Below, piece by piece: positions 30,572 through 39,441 of a stretch of DNA of 64,000 bases. Position numbers and translations under genes: made by a program. Source of the stretch: an uncultured Pseudomonas sp. (GTDB taxonomy: Bacteria; Pseudomonadota; Gammaproteobacteria; Pseudomonadales; Pseudomonadaceae); assembly GCF_913777995.1 (NCBI RefSeq), contig NZ_CAJYVE010000050.1:1-64000 (forward strand), in the 5' to 3' direction. Every line of letters starts with the position of its first letter. Positions within the stretch are counted from its first letter, which is position 1. Below the pieces are notes generated by a model. That model searched no databases and was not told the origin of the DNA. It was given only the letters and a program-made list of their open reading frames with translations.

Positions 30572-31978
30572 ATGGGCCTGAACGACCAGTGGATGCAGCG
30601 TGACCTGGCGGTGCTGTGGCACCCCTGCACGCAGATGAAAGACCACGAACAACTGCCGCTGATCCCGATCCGCCGGGGTGAGGGCGTGTGGCTGGAAGAC
30701 TTCGACGGCCAGCGTTACCTGGATGCGGTCAGTTCCTGGTGGGTCAATGTGTTCGGCCACGCCAACCCGCGCATCAACCAGCGCATCAAGGACCAGGTCG
30801 ACCAGCTCGAGCATGTGATCCTCGCCGGCTTCAGCCACCAACCGGTGATCGAGCTGTCCGAGCGCCTGGTGCAACTGACCCCGGAAGGGCTGACCCGCTG
30901 CTTCTATGCCGACAACGGCTCGTCGTGCATCGAAGTGGCGCTGAAGATGAGCTTCCATTACTGGCTCAACCGTGGCCAGCCGGAAAAGAAACGCTTCGTC
31001 ACCCTGACCAACAGCTACCACGGCGAAACCGTGGCGGCGATGTCGGTAGGCGACGTGGCGCTGTTCACCGAAACCTACAAGTCGCTGCTGCTCGATACCC
31101 TCAAGGTGCCGAGCCCGGACTGCTACCACCGCCCCGAGGGGGTGAGCTGGGAAGAGCATTCGCGCACGATGTTCCAGGCCATGGAGCAGACCCTGGCCGA
31201 GCATCACGCCAGCGTCGCGGCGGTGATCGTCGAGCCGTTGATCCAGGGTGCCGGCGGCATGCGCATGTATCACCCGGTGTACCTCAGGCTGCTGCGCGAA
31301 GCCTGCGACCGCTACGGCGTGCACATGATCCACGACGAGATCGCGGTGGGCTTCGGCCGTACCGGGACGATGTTCGCCTGCGAACAGGCCGGCATCCGCC
31401 CGGACTTCCTGTGCCTGTCCAAGGCGCTCACTGGCGGCTACCTGCCGCTGGCGGCGTGCCTGACCACCGATGACGTGTACAGCGCCTTCTACGACGACTA
31501 CCCGACCCTGCGCGCCTTCCTGCATTCGCACAGCTACACCGGTAACCCGCTGGCCTGCGCAGCGGCCCTGGCGACCCTGGACATCTTCGAACAGGACAAC
31601 GTCATCCAGGCCAACCAGGCCCTGGCGGCGCGCATGGGCAGTGCCACCGCGCACCTGGCCGACCACCCGCACGTGGCCGAAGTGCGCCAGACCGGCATGG
31701 CCCTGGCCATCGAGATGGTCAAGGACAAGGCCGGCAAGGTTGCCTACCCCTGGCAGGAACGTCGTGGCCTGAAAGTGTTCCAGCACGCCCTGAGCCGCGG
31801 TGCCCTGTTGCGCCCGCTGGGCAACGTGGTGTATTTCCTGCCGCCCTACGTGATTACCCCGGAGCAGATCGACTTCCTTGCCGAAGTGGCCAGCGAAGGC
31901 ATCGACATCGCCACCCGGGAAAGCATCAGCGTGGCGGTGCCGGAAGGCTTTCACCCGGACTTCCGCGACCCCGGCTGA
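30572..31978 (+). CDS. bioA: Adenosylmethionine-8-amino-7-oxononanoate aminotransferase
   Basis: A 468-residue class III PLP aminotransferase of biotin synthesis that forms 7,8-diaminopelargonate using SAM as amino donor. Features: HPCTQMKDHEQLPLIPI at the N-terminus, SSWWVNVFGHANPRIN, DNGSSCIEVALKMSFHYW, and the PLP lysine in LCLSKALTGGYLPLA. ATG 30572 is preceded by TGATGGAG and matches the family start. It stands alone rather than in a bio operon, the usual arrangement in pseudomonads. rsmE follows 56 bases later. Confidence 0.95.
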   Translation: MGLNDQWMQRDLAVLWHPCTQMKDHEQLPLIPIRRGEGVWLEDFDGQRYLDAVSSWWVNVFGHANPRINQRIKDQVDQLEHVILAGFSHQPVIELSERLVQLTPEGLTRCFYADNGSSCIEVALKMSFHYWLNRGQPEKKRFVTLTNSYHGETVAAMSVGDVALFTETYKSLLLDTLKVPSPDCYHRPEGVSWEEHSRTMFQAMEQTLAEHHASVAAVIVEPLIQGAGGMRMYHPVYLRLLREACDRYGVHMIHDEIAVGFGRTGTMFACEQAGIRPDFLCLSKALTGGYLPLAACLTTDDVYSAFYDDYPTLRAFLHSHSYTGNPLACAAALATLDIFEQDNVIQANQALAARMGSATAHLADHPHVAEVRQTGMALAIEMVKDKAGKVAYPWQERRGLKVFQHALSRGALLRPLGNVVYFLPPYVITPEQIDFLAEVASEGIDIATRESISVAVPEGFHPDFRDPG

Positions 31979-32034
31979 AGCGATTGCCGAAATGCCTGAT
32001 CACTTTGCCCTGACGTTTTGACCAGAGACCCCGC

Positions 32035-32754
32035 ATGAGACTGTCCCGCTTCTTCATCGACGCCCCGCTGAGCCTGGGCGAGCACACCCTGCCTGAGGCC
32101 CAGGCGCACTACATCGGTCGCGTGCTGCGCATGAGCGAGGGCCAGGCGTTGCAGCTGTTCGATGGCTCCGGCCAGGAATACCGCGGCACCCTGCTGGAAG
32201 TGGGCAAGAAGCAGGTGCGCGTGCAGCTGGATGAAGCCCTGGCCGGGCAACCGGAGTCGCCGCTGCGCATTCACCTGGGCCAGGGCCTGTCGCGGGGCGA
32301 GCGCATGGACTGGGCGATCCAGAAGGCCACCGAGCTGGGCGTGGCGCAAATCACCCCGATCATCAGCGAGCGCTGCGAGGTGCGCCTGAAGGACGAGCGC
32401 GCCGAGAAACGCCAGGCGCACTGGCAGCAGATCGCGGTGAGTGCCTGCGAACAATGCGGGCGCTCGGTGGTGCCGGTGATTCACCCGCCGATGCCGCTGA
32501 GCGAGTGGCTGCAGCGCACCGAAGCCGACCTCAAGCTGGTATTGCACCCGGTGGCCGAAGCGCTGAGCAGCCACCCTGCCCCGCAGCGCCTGGCTTTCCT
32601 GATCGGCCCGGAAGGCGGCCTGAGCGATGCAGAGGTGGAGCAGGCCAAGGCCGCCGGCTACCACGCCGCCCGCCTCGGCCCCCGCGTGCTGCGCACCGAA
32701 ACCGCCCCGGTGGTGGCGCTGAGCGTGGCCCAGCACCTGTGGGGCGATCTCTGA
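32035..32754 (+). CDS. rsmE: 16S rRNA (uracil-1498-N3)-methyltransferase
   Basis: A 239-residue SPOUT-fold methyltransferase that methylates U1498 of 16S rRNA using SAM. An N-terminal PUA-like domain (LPEAQAHYIGRVLRM) precedes the knot region with IGPEGGLSDAEVEQAKAAG and LGPRVLRTETA, the SAM-binding motifs. Length is normal. It lies downstream of bioA on the same strand and may be cotranscribed. Confidence 0.94.
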   Translation: MRLSRFFIDAPLSLGEHTLPEAQAHYIGRVLRMSEGQALQLFDGSGQEYRGTLLEVGKKQVRVQLDEALAGQPESPLRIHLGQGLSRGERMDWAIQKATELGVAQITPIISERCEVRLKDERAEKRQAHWQQIAVSACEQCGRSVVPVIHPPMPLSEWLQRTEADLKLVLHPVAEALSSHPAPQRLAFLIGPEGGLSDAEVEQAKAAGYHAARLGPRVLRTETAPVVALSVAQHLWGDL

Positions 32755-32779
32755 CGCGGATGGCGCCGGGGCGCCGTTA

Positions 32780-32846
32780 AAGCGAGCTTGCTCGCGATAA
32801 GGCCGGGTGCGGTGTGAAGCCCTTCGCGAGCAAGCTCGCTCCCACA
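32780..32846. repeat. REP pair
   Basis: AGCGAGCTTGCTCGCGATAA (32781-) and TTCGCGAGCAAGCTCGCTCC (32823-) form an inverted pair between the converging rsmE and hemolysin III genes. The CTGCTGTGAAC core of other copies is absent; the spacer has only GTGTGAAG. Confidence 0.82.
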
Positions 32847-32888
32847 AAGTACGGCGTCACACCACCTCCGGACCGCGCGCTTCCAGAT

Positions 32889-33503
32889 TCAGAGCACGTA
32901 GAACCAGATCGCCACGAAGTGCATGAGGCTGCCGGCGATCACGAACAGGTGCCAGATGCCATGCCAGTGGCGAATGTGATCGAAGGCGAAGAACAGAATG
33001 CCGACGGTGTACAGCACCCCGCCGCCGGCCAGCCAGAAGAACCCGGCGCTGCCCAGTGAGGCCAGCAACGGCTTGACCGCGACCAGTACCACCCAGCCCA
33101 TCACCGCGTAGATGATCACCGAAAGAATGCGTGCTTCGGAGCGCGGCTTGATTTCCTGCAGGATGCCGATCAGCGCCAGCCCCCACACCACCCCGAACAG
33201 GCTCCAGCCCCAGGGGCCGCGCAGCGACACCAGGCAGAACGGCGTGTAGCTGCCGGCGATCATCAGGTAGATGGAAAAGTGGTCGACCTTGCGCATGATG
33301 CGTTTCGCGCGCCCGCGCACGCTGTGGTAGACCGTCGAGACGCTGTACAGCGCCACCAGGCAGACGCCGTAGATCGCCACGCTGACGATCTTCCACACGT
33401 CCTGTTGCATGCCCGCCAGCACCAGCAGCCAGATGGCGCCGACGGCGGCCAGCACGGCGCCGACCAGGTGAGTCCAGGCGTTGAATTTCTCTCCGTAGTA
33501 CAT
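32889..33503 (-). CDS. Hemolysin III/YqfA-family membrane protein
   Basis: A 204-residue seven-helix membrane protein of the HlyIII/progestin-adipoQ-receptor superfamily. Signatures: YYGEKFNAWTHLVGAVLA, STVYHSV, DHFSIYLMIAGSYTPF and HWHGIWHLFVIAGSLMHF, whose His/Asp residues bind metal in relatives. I chose ATG 33503 (MYYGEKF), which fits the family and has AAAGGT upstream; the frame is open to 33614. Haemolytic activity is not implied; bacterial members may act in membrane homeostasis. Confidence 0.86.
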   Translation of the reverse strand: MYYGEKFNAWTHLVGAVLAAVGAIWLLVLAGMQQDVWKIVSVAIYGVCLVALYSVSTVYHSVRGRAKRIMRKVDHFSIYLMIAGSYTPFCLVSLRGPWGWSLFGVVWGLALIGILQEIKPRSEARILSVIIYAVMGWVVLVAVKPLLASLGSAGFFWLAGGGVLYTVGILFFAFDHIRHWHGIWHLFVIAGSLMHFVAIWFYVL

Positions 33504-33646
33504 CGGTGATGTCGACCTTTGTGACCATGGGTAACGCTGGTTATAAGGAATTTGTGTGACAGAATCAAAGCCCGCGACCCACATCGTGCGGATTTTGTCA
33601 GCCGGCTTGGGCACAATCGAAGGCCCGCCCCACCCACGGCCCGGAC

Positions 33647-34570
33647 ATGCAGATCGACGACGAACTGACCCTCAAGAAACTGGAAATCTTCCTGGCGTTC
33701 ATGCGCACCGGCAATCTCAGCCGCGCCGCCGCCGAGCTGCAGACCAGCAACGTCAGCGTACACCGCGCCATTCACTCCCTGGAAAGCGCGCTGCGCTGCC
33801 CGCTGTTCAAGCACGAGGGGCGCAACCTGACACCGCTGGAAAGCGCCTACGTGCTCGAAGAACATGCCCAGAAGCTGGTGCAGGACGTACTCGGCGCCGT
33901 AGAACAGACCCGCCAGGCCGCTGGCTTCTCGGCGGCGCGCTTTCGCCTGGGGGCGTTGTATTCGCTGACGGTGCGCACCGTGCCGCAGCTGATCATGGGC
34001 CTGAAACTGCGCCGCAGCGAGCTGAACATCGACCTGGTGCTGGGCTCGAACATGGACCTGCTGTACAAACTCAAGAACATGGAAGTGGACGCGATGCTGG
34101 TGTCGCTGGACGAGAACGTCAACGACCCGGACTGCGATCACCTGGCACTGTTCTCCGACGATATCTTCCTGGCCGTACCCGCCGACTCGGCATTCGCCGG
34201 GCATGCCGAAGTGGACCTTGCCGACCTGCGTGAAGAAACCTTCATCACCCTCACCCAAGGCTTCGCCACCCATCGCGATGGCATTCGCGTGTTCCAGCAG
34301 GCCGGCTTCGAGCCGAAGGTGGCGATGCAGGTCAACGACATCTTCACCCTGCTGAGCATGGTCAGTTCCGGCGTCGGTTACGCCCTGCTGCCAGGGCGCA
34401 TCGCTGCCGTATACGAGAACCGCGTGCGCTTGATCCCGCTGCAGGCGCGTTACCGCATGCAGCAGGACATCGGCGTGGTGTTCCTCAAGTCCCGCGAGCG
34501 CGACCCGAACCTGCTGGCCCTGGTCGCCGAGTGCCGCATGTACGCCAGCCGCAGCCAGGGCCAGGCTTAG
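33647..34570 (+). CDS. mdcR: LysR-type regulator of malonate utilisation
   Basis: A 307-residue LysR regulator. N-terminal winged helix-turn-helix: LKKLEIFLAFMRTGNLSRAAAEL, then NVSVHRAIHSLESALRCPLF. The C-terminal domain binds the inducer. It is convergent with the mdc operon, whose last gene ends 156 bases away, the arrangement of mdcR in P. putida-type clusters. It likely activates the mdcA promoter at about 41994-42084 in response to malonate. The ATG has no obvious ribosome-binding site. Confidence 0.88.
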   Translation: MQIDDELTLKKLEIFLAFMRTGNLSRAAAELQTSNVSVHRAIHSLESALRCPLFKHEGRNLTPLESAYVLEEHAQKLVQDVLGAVEQTRQAAGFSAARFRLGALYSLTVRTVPQLIMGLKLRRSELNIDLVLGSNMDLLYKLKNMEVDAMLVSLDENVNDPDCDHLALFSDDIFLAVPADSAFAGHAEVDLADLREETFITLTQGFATHRDGIRVFQQAGFEPKVAMQVNDIFTLLSMVSSGVGYALLPGRIAAVYENRVRLIPLQARYRMQQDIGVVFLKSRERDPNLLALVAECRMYASRSQGQA

Positions 34571-34604
34571 CCGCTTTTCCGGGGTATAGAGGCCATTAAT
34601 CCCC

Positions 34605-34694
34605 GTTGGAGCGAGCTTGCTCGCGAAGGCTGCGTCATGTTCACAGCCGATGCAGTGACTTTGCCGGCCTCTTCGCGAGCAAGCTCGCCAACAA
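34605..34694. repeat. REP pair with inverted core
   Basis: Arms TTGGAGCGAGCTTGCTCGCG (34606-) and TTCGCGAGCAAGCTCGCCAA (34672-). The core CATGTTCACAGCCGATGCAG is the reverse complement of the CTGCATCTGCTGTGAACATG core in other copies. Lies between convergent mdcR and madM. Confidence 0.8.
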
Positions 34695-34725
34695 AAGCCA
34701 GCATGTGCAACGGCTGGTATCGCCA

Positions 34726-35490
34726 TCAACCCACCAGCCCGCGCATGGCGAAATACAGCACCGAAGGTCCCATCAGGCAGCCCAGCGCGGTGTAGAAGGC
34801 AGCGGTCAGGCAACCATAAGGCACCAGTTTCGGATCGGTGGCCGCCAGGCCGCCGGCCACGCCGCTGGAGGTGCCCATCAGCCCGCCGAAGATCACTGCG
34901 CTGCCTGGGTTGTTCAGGCCGATGAAGGGCGCTACGAACGGGGTGGCGACCATCACCAGAATCGCCTTGATCAACCCGGCGGCAATCGACAGGGCCATGA
35001 CATCGGAACTGGCGCCGATGGCGGCACCGGTCACCGGGCCGACGATATAGGTCACCGCCCCCGCACCGATGGTGGTCAGGCTCACCGCGTCGGTGTACCC
35101 GAAAGCCATGGCCACACCCACCCCAGCGATGAAGGACGTGCCGATGCCGACGAACAGCGACAGCACACCGGCCACACCCGCGCGTTTGAGTTCACCGACG
35201 TTCACGCCGAAGGCCGTGGCGACGATCGCCAGGTCACGCAACATGGCGCCGCCCAGCAGGCCGATGCCGGACAACAGCGGCAGGTCGACCACACCTTTCT
35301 GCCCGCCAGTCATGGCCCCGCCGATATAGGCCAGGAGCAAGCCAAGCAGAATCGCCACGGCGGAGCCGTGCAGCCGACCTTTGGTGAATCGGTTGGAGAA
35401 CCAGTAGGAGACCCACATGGTGATGCCGATGATGGCGAAGCCGCCGACCAGGCCGTAGCCGCTGGCCACTTTCATGAGTGCGTCATGCAT
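34726..35490 (-). CDS. madM: Malonate transporter subunit MadM
   Basis: A 254-residue inner-membrane protein with about eight helices, the large subunit of the MadLM malonate/Na+ symporter. Family segments include VSYWFSNRFTKGRLHGSAVA, GIGLLGGAMLRDLAIVATAF and GLMGTSSGVAGGLAATDPKL. The ATG at 35490 lies 5 bases after the madL stop. The frame stays open above this start but overlaps madL and is not coding. Last gene of the mdc operon (called mdcM in some Pseudomonas). Confidence 0.93.
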   Translation of the reverse strand: MHDALMKVASGYGLVGGFAIIGITMWVSYWFSNRFTKGRLHGSAVAILLGLLLAYIGGAMTGGQKGVVDLPLLSGIGLLGGAMLRDLAIVATAFGVNVGELKRAGVAGVLSLFVGIGTSFIAGVGVAMAFGYTDAVSLTTIGAGAVTYIVGPVTGAAIGASSDVMALSIAAGLIKAILVMVATPFVAPFIGLNNPGSAVIFGGLMGTSSGVAGGLAATDPKLVPYGCLTAAFYTALGCLMGPSVLYFAMRGLVG

Positions 35491-35495
35491 GCCGG

Positions 35496-35894
35496 TCACC
35501 CCGCCGTCTTGCTGGGAGCCACGGCTTGCGGCTCGCTGGAACGGCTGTTCATGCGGTTGAGCACCGGCACCAGGGCAAAGGCCACGGCCACCGCCAGGGT
35601 GCCCGCGAGGATCGCCATAGGGCCGCCCTTGAGAGCGCCGTAGACGTTCTGCTGGGCCGCCATGGCCACCACGATAGGGATATACACCGCGCTCCAGAAC
35701 TCCACGCCCTGTTCGGACTTGGCGTTGAGTACGCCGCGTTTGCTCAGGTAGCTGCCCAGGCCGATCAGCAGCAGCATGGCGATGCCGACACCGCCGACGT
35801 TGGCCGGTACGCCGATGAGTTTGCCAAGGACCTCGCCGATGAAAATGCCGGCCAGGGTACAGAACGCCAGAAACGCCACACCATAGATAATCAT
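35496..35894 (-). CDS. madL: Malonate transporter subunit MadL
   Basis: A 132-residue protein with four membrane helices, the small subunit of the malonate symporter. It contains GVAFLAFCTLAGIFIGEVLG, GVGIAMLLLIGLGSYLSKRG and EFWSAVYIPIVVAMAAQQNV, the usual MadL segments. It sits 73 bases downstream of mdcH and 5 bases before madM. AATTGAGGAATAAC upstream provides the ribosome-binding site. Confidence 0.93.
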   Translation of the reverse strand: MIIYGVAFLAFCTLAGIFIGEVLGKLIGVPANVGGVGIAMLLLIGLGSYLSKRGVLNAKSEQGVEFWSAVYIPIVVAMAAQQNVYGALKGGPMAILAGTLAVAVAFALVPVLNRMNSRSSEPQAVAPSKTAG

Positions 35895-35967
35895 TGTTGT
35901 TATTCCTCAATTGCTTTGCCGAAGTTGTTGTTCTTGTGCTTCTTAGCAGTCGCTTGCGGATTTCATC

Positions 35968-36894
35968 TCATGGGTGGCGGCTTCCCTCCTCTCGCGATAG
36001 CGCGATCAGGCTGTCCAGGCGGGCGCCGTCGAAGGCGGTCAGCGTGGCCCGTTGCAGAACCTTGCGACCCAGGCCGGTGAGCACCGCCCCTGGCGGCATC
36101 TCGATCTGTAGCGTGACGCCCCGCTCGTGGGCGGTTTCCACGGTGCTGCGCCAGTCGATGACCCGGCACATGTTGAAGGCCAGGTCGTCGCGCAGCCGCT
36201 CGGGCTGCACCACCGGCCGGGCCGTGGTGCCGCTCAGGTAGCGCAGCCGTGGCATACGCACCTCGACCGCGGCGAAAGCCTCGGCCAGCTGCCGCGCCGG
36301 GGCGTCGAGCAGCGCGCAATGCGACGGCACGCTGACCGCCAGGCGCTTGGTGCCGCTGGCGCCAGCGGCCTTGGCGAGCGTCGCCACCAGCTGCATCGCG
36401 GCATCGCTACCGGCGATCACCATCTGCCGCTCGGCATTGATATTGGCCAGGTACACCGGCCCCTCGGCCTTGGCCAGCAGCGCCTCGACCTCGTGTTGCT
36501 CCAGGCCGAGGATCGCGGTCATGCCGTAACCCTCGGGATAGGCGTCCTGCATCAACTGACCACGCAGCGCCACCAGACGCAGGGCGTCGTCGAAATCCAC
36601 AGCCTCGGCGACCACGGCCGCCGGATAGGCGCCGATGGACAACCCGGCCACGAATTCCGGGGTACAGCCCTGCTCACGCAGCAGTCGGGCCGCTGCCACC
36701 CCGGCGATCAGCAGGCACAGCTGCACGGCACGGGTGCCGCGCAACGCCACTTCGCTGTCCAGCGTCAGAGCGTCCTCGCCCAGCACCGCACTGGCCCGCG
36801 CCAGGGTGTCGCGCACGACACCCGCGTCGGGCAGCCGATGCAGCAGGCCGGGCTTCTGCGCGCCCTGGCCGGGGAACACCCACAGGCTGCTCAT
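35968..36894 (-). CDS. mdcH: Malonyl-CoA:ACP transacylase of malonate decarboxylase
   Basis: A 308-residue FabD-like acyltransferase that loads malonyl groups onto the MdcC carrier during activation of the decarboxylase. The start VFPGQGAQKPGLL, the nucleophile serine in AGLSIGAYPAAVV and the histidine in SVPSHCALLDAPA are present. The ATG at 36894 overlaps the mdcG stop by four bases, so the long open frame above it is not used. Confidence 0.93.
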   Translation of the reverse strand: MSSLWVFPGQGAQKPGLLHRLPDAGVVRDTLARASAVLGEDALTLDSEVALRGTRAVQLCLLIAGVAAARLLREQGCTPEFVAGLSIGAYPAAVVAEAVDFDDALRLVALRGQLMQDAYPEGYGMTAILGLEQHEVEALLAKAEGPVYLANINAERQMVIAGSDAAMQLVATLAKAAGASGTKRLAVSVPSHCALLDAPARQLAEAFAAVEVRMPRLRYLSGTTARPVVQPERLRDDLAFNMCRVIDWRSTVETAHERGVTLQIEMPPGAVLTGLGRKVLQRATLTAFDGARLDSLIALSREEGSRHP

Positions 36895-37499
36895 GCACAG
36901 GCCTCCAGCGGTTGCCAAGGATTGCTGACCAGACGCGCGCCGTGGTCGGTCTTGAGCATCACCTGCCGCGCCGTACCGGCCCATTCGCGCAGCGCCAGGC
37001 CACCGGCAGGCAGTTGCAGTTGTACGTCGACCCGGCATGCCGCCCGCTCCAGCTCGGCGACCAGTTCGGCGGCCCAACCCCGCGACAGGTGCTGCGGGGT
37101 GCGCAGGATCAGGTCCAGGTCGCTGCCCTGGTGCAACACGGTGAGGCCGGTCGCCAGTTGGTAACCGGCGCTGCCACCCACCCCCCAGACCAGGCCCAGG
37201 GCATCGAACAGCGGGCGCAACTGGCGCAGCGCCTGCAAGGCCGGCCAGTCACCTTCGGCCTCGACACTGGCCAGTTGCTCCGGGCTGACCCGGCGCCGGA
37301 TGGCCGCACGCGGCAGGCCAGCAGCATAGCGCTGGTCGCGGCGCGGCCCACGAATGCCCACCGCCACCAGGTCGGCCGCCAGCGCCTCGCGGCGCACCAC
37401 CACCGGCTGGCCCTGCTCCAGCACCGCGTGCACCCAGGCGGGCGCAGCGTCGAGCCGGGGCATGCCCCAGAGCAGGTCGTGCGGCAGTGGGCCGTGCAT
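36891..37499 (-). CDS. mdcG: Phosphoribosyl-dephospho-CoA transferase MdcG
   Basis: A 202-residue nucleotidyltransferase that attaches the 2'-(5''-phosphoribosyl)-3'-dephospho-CoA prosthetic group to apo-MdcC. The catalytic pattern GVGGSAGYQLATG followed by GSDLDLIL matches the family. The start overlaps the mdcE stop (TAATG); an upstream in-frame GTG at 37505 is possible. It overlaps mdcH by four bases at the other end. Confidence 0.92.
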   Translation of the reverse strand: MHGPLPHDLLWGMPRLDAAPAWVHAVLEQGQPVVVRREALAADLVAVGIRGPRRDQRYAAGLPRAAIRRRVSPEQLASVEAEGDWPALQALRQLRPLFDALGLVWGVGGSAGYQLATGLTVLHQGSDLDLILRTPQHLSRGWAAELVAELERAACRVDVQLQLPAGGLALREWAGTARQVMLKTDHGARLVSNPWQPLEACA

Positions 37500-38299
37500 T
37501 ACCACTGCTCCCGCAGCAGTTCCCGGACCCTGGTCGAGGCGGCGCGATGGGCAGCGCCGAGGCGACCGCGCAAGTCAGTGCCGCTGCGCCGCACATCTTC
37601 GATGGCCGACGCCAGCACTTGGCACACCTGGGCCAGGTCCTGTGCCTGAGGCCGGTCGATCTGCGTAACGCTGAGGGTTTCCCAGAGCAGGCCCAGGCTG
37701 GCGTAGCTGTCGATGTCGTAGGCCATGGGCGGGATGCGGGCGGCGAACGTCTCCAGTTCCTCGACGCTGCGCAGGGTCACCCGCGCCGCCGAGGCCTTGC
37801 CCATGGCGTGCACCATGACACCGGGATCACGCAGGGCGATCAGGCGGTTGGCCTGGTAACCGTGGGCCAGGAAGGCACCGGACATTGCCTTGCCGACCAG
37901 CAGACCGATGACCGGGTGGCCGGCCAGGCGCGCCCGTGCATAGCTGTCTACCGCTCCGGCCAGCGCCTGGTGGATGCCCAGCGCTTCCTCGCGGCGGCCA
38001 TAGGCCTGGCTGGGCACGTCGATGATCGCCACCAGCGCACGTTTTACCGCCTGGTCGCGGTCTAGCTCGATGGCCTGATCTACGGCCTTGGCCAGTCCCC
38101 AGCCTTCCAGCAGACCGACCTCGCCCTGACGGGCGCGGGGGAACGGGTTGCCACTGTGCGGGATGACCGCCAGGAAACGTACCGCGGCATCGCCCAGCCG
38201 GCCATCGGCCGCCAGCACCGAAGCCGGCAGGCCGTCGATGCGCGGCGCGCCGTCGGTCAGGGCGGCGAACCAGTTTTCACCACGTTGCGAGGCGCTCAT
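37499..38299 (-). CDS. mdcE: Malonate decarboxylase, gamma subunit
   Basis: A 266-residue crotonase-like carboxyltransferase-family subunit. With MdcD it forms the decarboxylase that converts malonyl-S-ACP to acetyl-S-ACP plus CO2. Seen: VDVPSQAYGRREEALGIHQA and ARLAGHPVIGLLVGKAMSGA. It overlaps mdcD by four bases and mdcG by one. Length is normal for the biotin-independent enzyme. Confidence 0.94.
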   Translation of the reverse strand: MSASQRGENWFAALTDGAPRIDGLPASVLAADGRLGDAAVRFLAVIPHSGNPFPRARQGEVGLLEGWGLAKAVDQAIELDRDQAVKRALVAIIDVPSQAYGRREEALGIHQALAGAVDSYARARLAGHPVIGLLVGKAMSGAFLAHGYQANRLIALRDPGVMVHAMGKASAARVTLRSVEELETFAARIPPMAYDIDSYASLGLLWETLSVTQIDRPQAQDLAQVCQVLASAIEDVRRSGTDLRGRLGAAHRAASTRVRELLREQW

Positions 38300-39147
38300 G
38301 GGCGGGCTCCTGTGTAGAGGTTGCGCACGGTCTGCGGGTCGATCTGCGGCGTGGTGTCCAGCTCGGCGAGCTTGCCCAGGTAAGCCTCGTAGTCACCGCT
38401 GCGGTGCCGGGCGGGTACGCCCTGCTGCAGCCAACCGGCCACCTGCTGACGGATCGCCGCGCTGTCGTCGGCGGCAAAACCGTCCACCAGGCCACTGGCG
38501 AAACGCTGCTCACCGCCGGTCAGGCTCCAGATGAAAGGCCGGTCGCGGGAGTCGTATTCCTCGATGCCGGCTTCCTGCTCGATCACTTGCGGGCCGTTGA
38601 GGCCCAGGCGGGCTTCACGGGTCACCAGCAGGTAGCTGCACAGCCCGGCGGCGATGGACATGCCACCGAAGCAACCCACGCTACCGGCAATCACCCCGAT
38701 CACCGGCTGGTACTGGCGCAGGTCGACGATCGCCGCCTGGATCTCGGCAATCGCTGCCAGGCCCAGGTTGGCTTCCTGCAGGCGCACGCCACCGGTCTCC
38801 AGCAGCAGAATCGCGGCGGTGGGGATGCCGCGGCGGTTGTCTTCGGCCGCCAGCTCCAGGGCACCGGCCATCTTGGCGCCGCCCACCTCCCCCATGCTGC
38901 CGCCCTGGAAGGCGCCTTCGATGGCGGCGATCACCACCGGGCGACCGTCCAGGGTGCCTTTGCCGACCACCACCCCGTCGTCGGCTTGCGGCACCACACC
39001 CTGCTGCGGCAGCCAGGGCGAGATCACGCGCTGGAAGGGGTCGAGCAGTTCACGAAAGCTGCCGGCATCCAGCAGCGCCTTGGCCCGCTGCCGCGCACCG
39101 AGTTCGATGAAGCTCTGCTGGTTGAGCAAACGTGCGGTATCAGTCAT
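38296..39147 (-). CDS. mdcD: Malonate decarboxylase, beta subunit
   Basis: A 283-residue subunit related to the beta carboxyltransferase of acetyl-CoA carboxylase but lacking its zinc finger. Segments FQGGSMGEVGGAKMAGALEL and VIGVIAGSVGCFGGMSIAAG mark the crotonase fold and acyl-binding oxyanion site. It pairs with MdcE. The start overlaps the mdcC stop by 8 bases, indicating tight coupling. Confidence 0.94.
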   Translation of the reverse strand: MTDTARLLNQQSFIELGARQRAKALLDAGSFRELLDPFQRVISPWLPQQGVVPQADDGVVVGKGTLDGRPVVIAAIEGAFQGGSMGEVGGAKMAGALELAAEDNRRGIPTAAILLLETGGVRLQEANLGLAAIAEIQAAIVDLRQYQPVIGVIAGSVGCFGGMSIAAGLCSYLLVTREARLGLNGPQVIEQEAGIEEYDSRDRPFIWSLTGGEQRFASGLVDGFAADDSAAIRQQVAGWLQQGVPARHRSGDYEAYLGKLAELDTTPQIDPQTVRNLYTGARP

Positions 39148-39439
39148 GGCCGACCTCCTCGAAGCCTTGTTCCAGGCGCAGGCGCACCACCCCCGGCGTG
39201 GCGCCGAAGTCGTGGATGTCGATGTTCAGCGCCGCCGGGGTCTGGCCGTCGAACATGCGCTCGAACAGATGCTGCCAACGCGATGCGGCGCCGCTGACCG
39301 AAGTCACCACGCGGATCGCCAGCTTGCCCGGCTGACCCGGTTCGATCAGCACTTCCAGGTCACCGGAGCCGACACAGCCGACCAGCGCCCGGCCACGGGG
39401 CGGTTGTCCGGCGGGAAATTCGAATTGCAGGGTTTCCAT
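39140..39439 (-). CDS. mdcC: Malonate decarboxylase acyl-carrier protein
   Basis: A 99-residue carrier protein. The serine in VGSGDLEVLIEP (residue about 25) is the attachment site for the phosphoribosyl-dephospho-CoA group added by MdcG. Malonate is swapped onto it by MdcA and then decarboxylated. It lies two bases after mdcB, with GAGGAGT as ribosome-binding site, and overlaps mdcD. Confidence 0.94.
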   Translation of the reverse strand: METLQFEFPAGQPPRGRALVGCVGSGDLEVLIEPGQPGKLAIRVVTSVSGAASRWQHLFERMFDGQTPAALNIDIHDFGATPGVVRLRLEQGFEEVGHD

Positions 39440-39441
39440 GC

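Noticed and set aside
34726-35910. Extended madM frame (394 codons) suggesting a fused transporter or a frameshift in madL
   Set aside because: madL is intact in another frame (35496-35894) and madM has a good start at 35490. The extra frame is only an open overlap.
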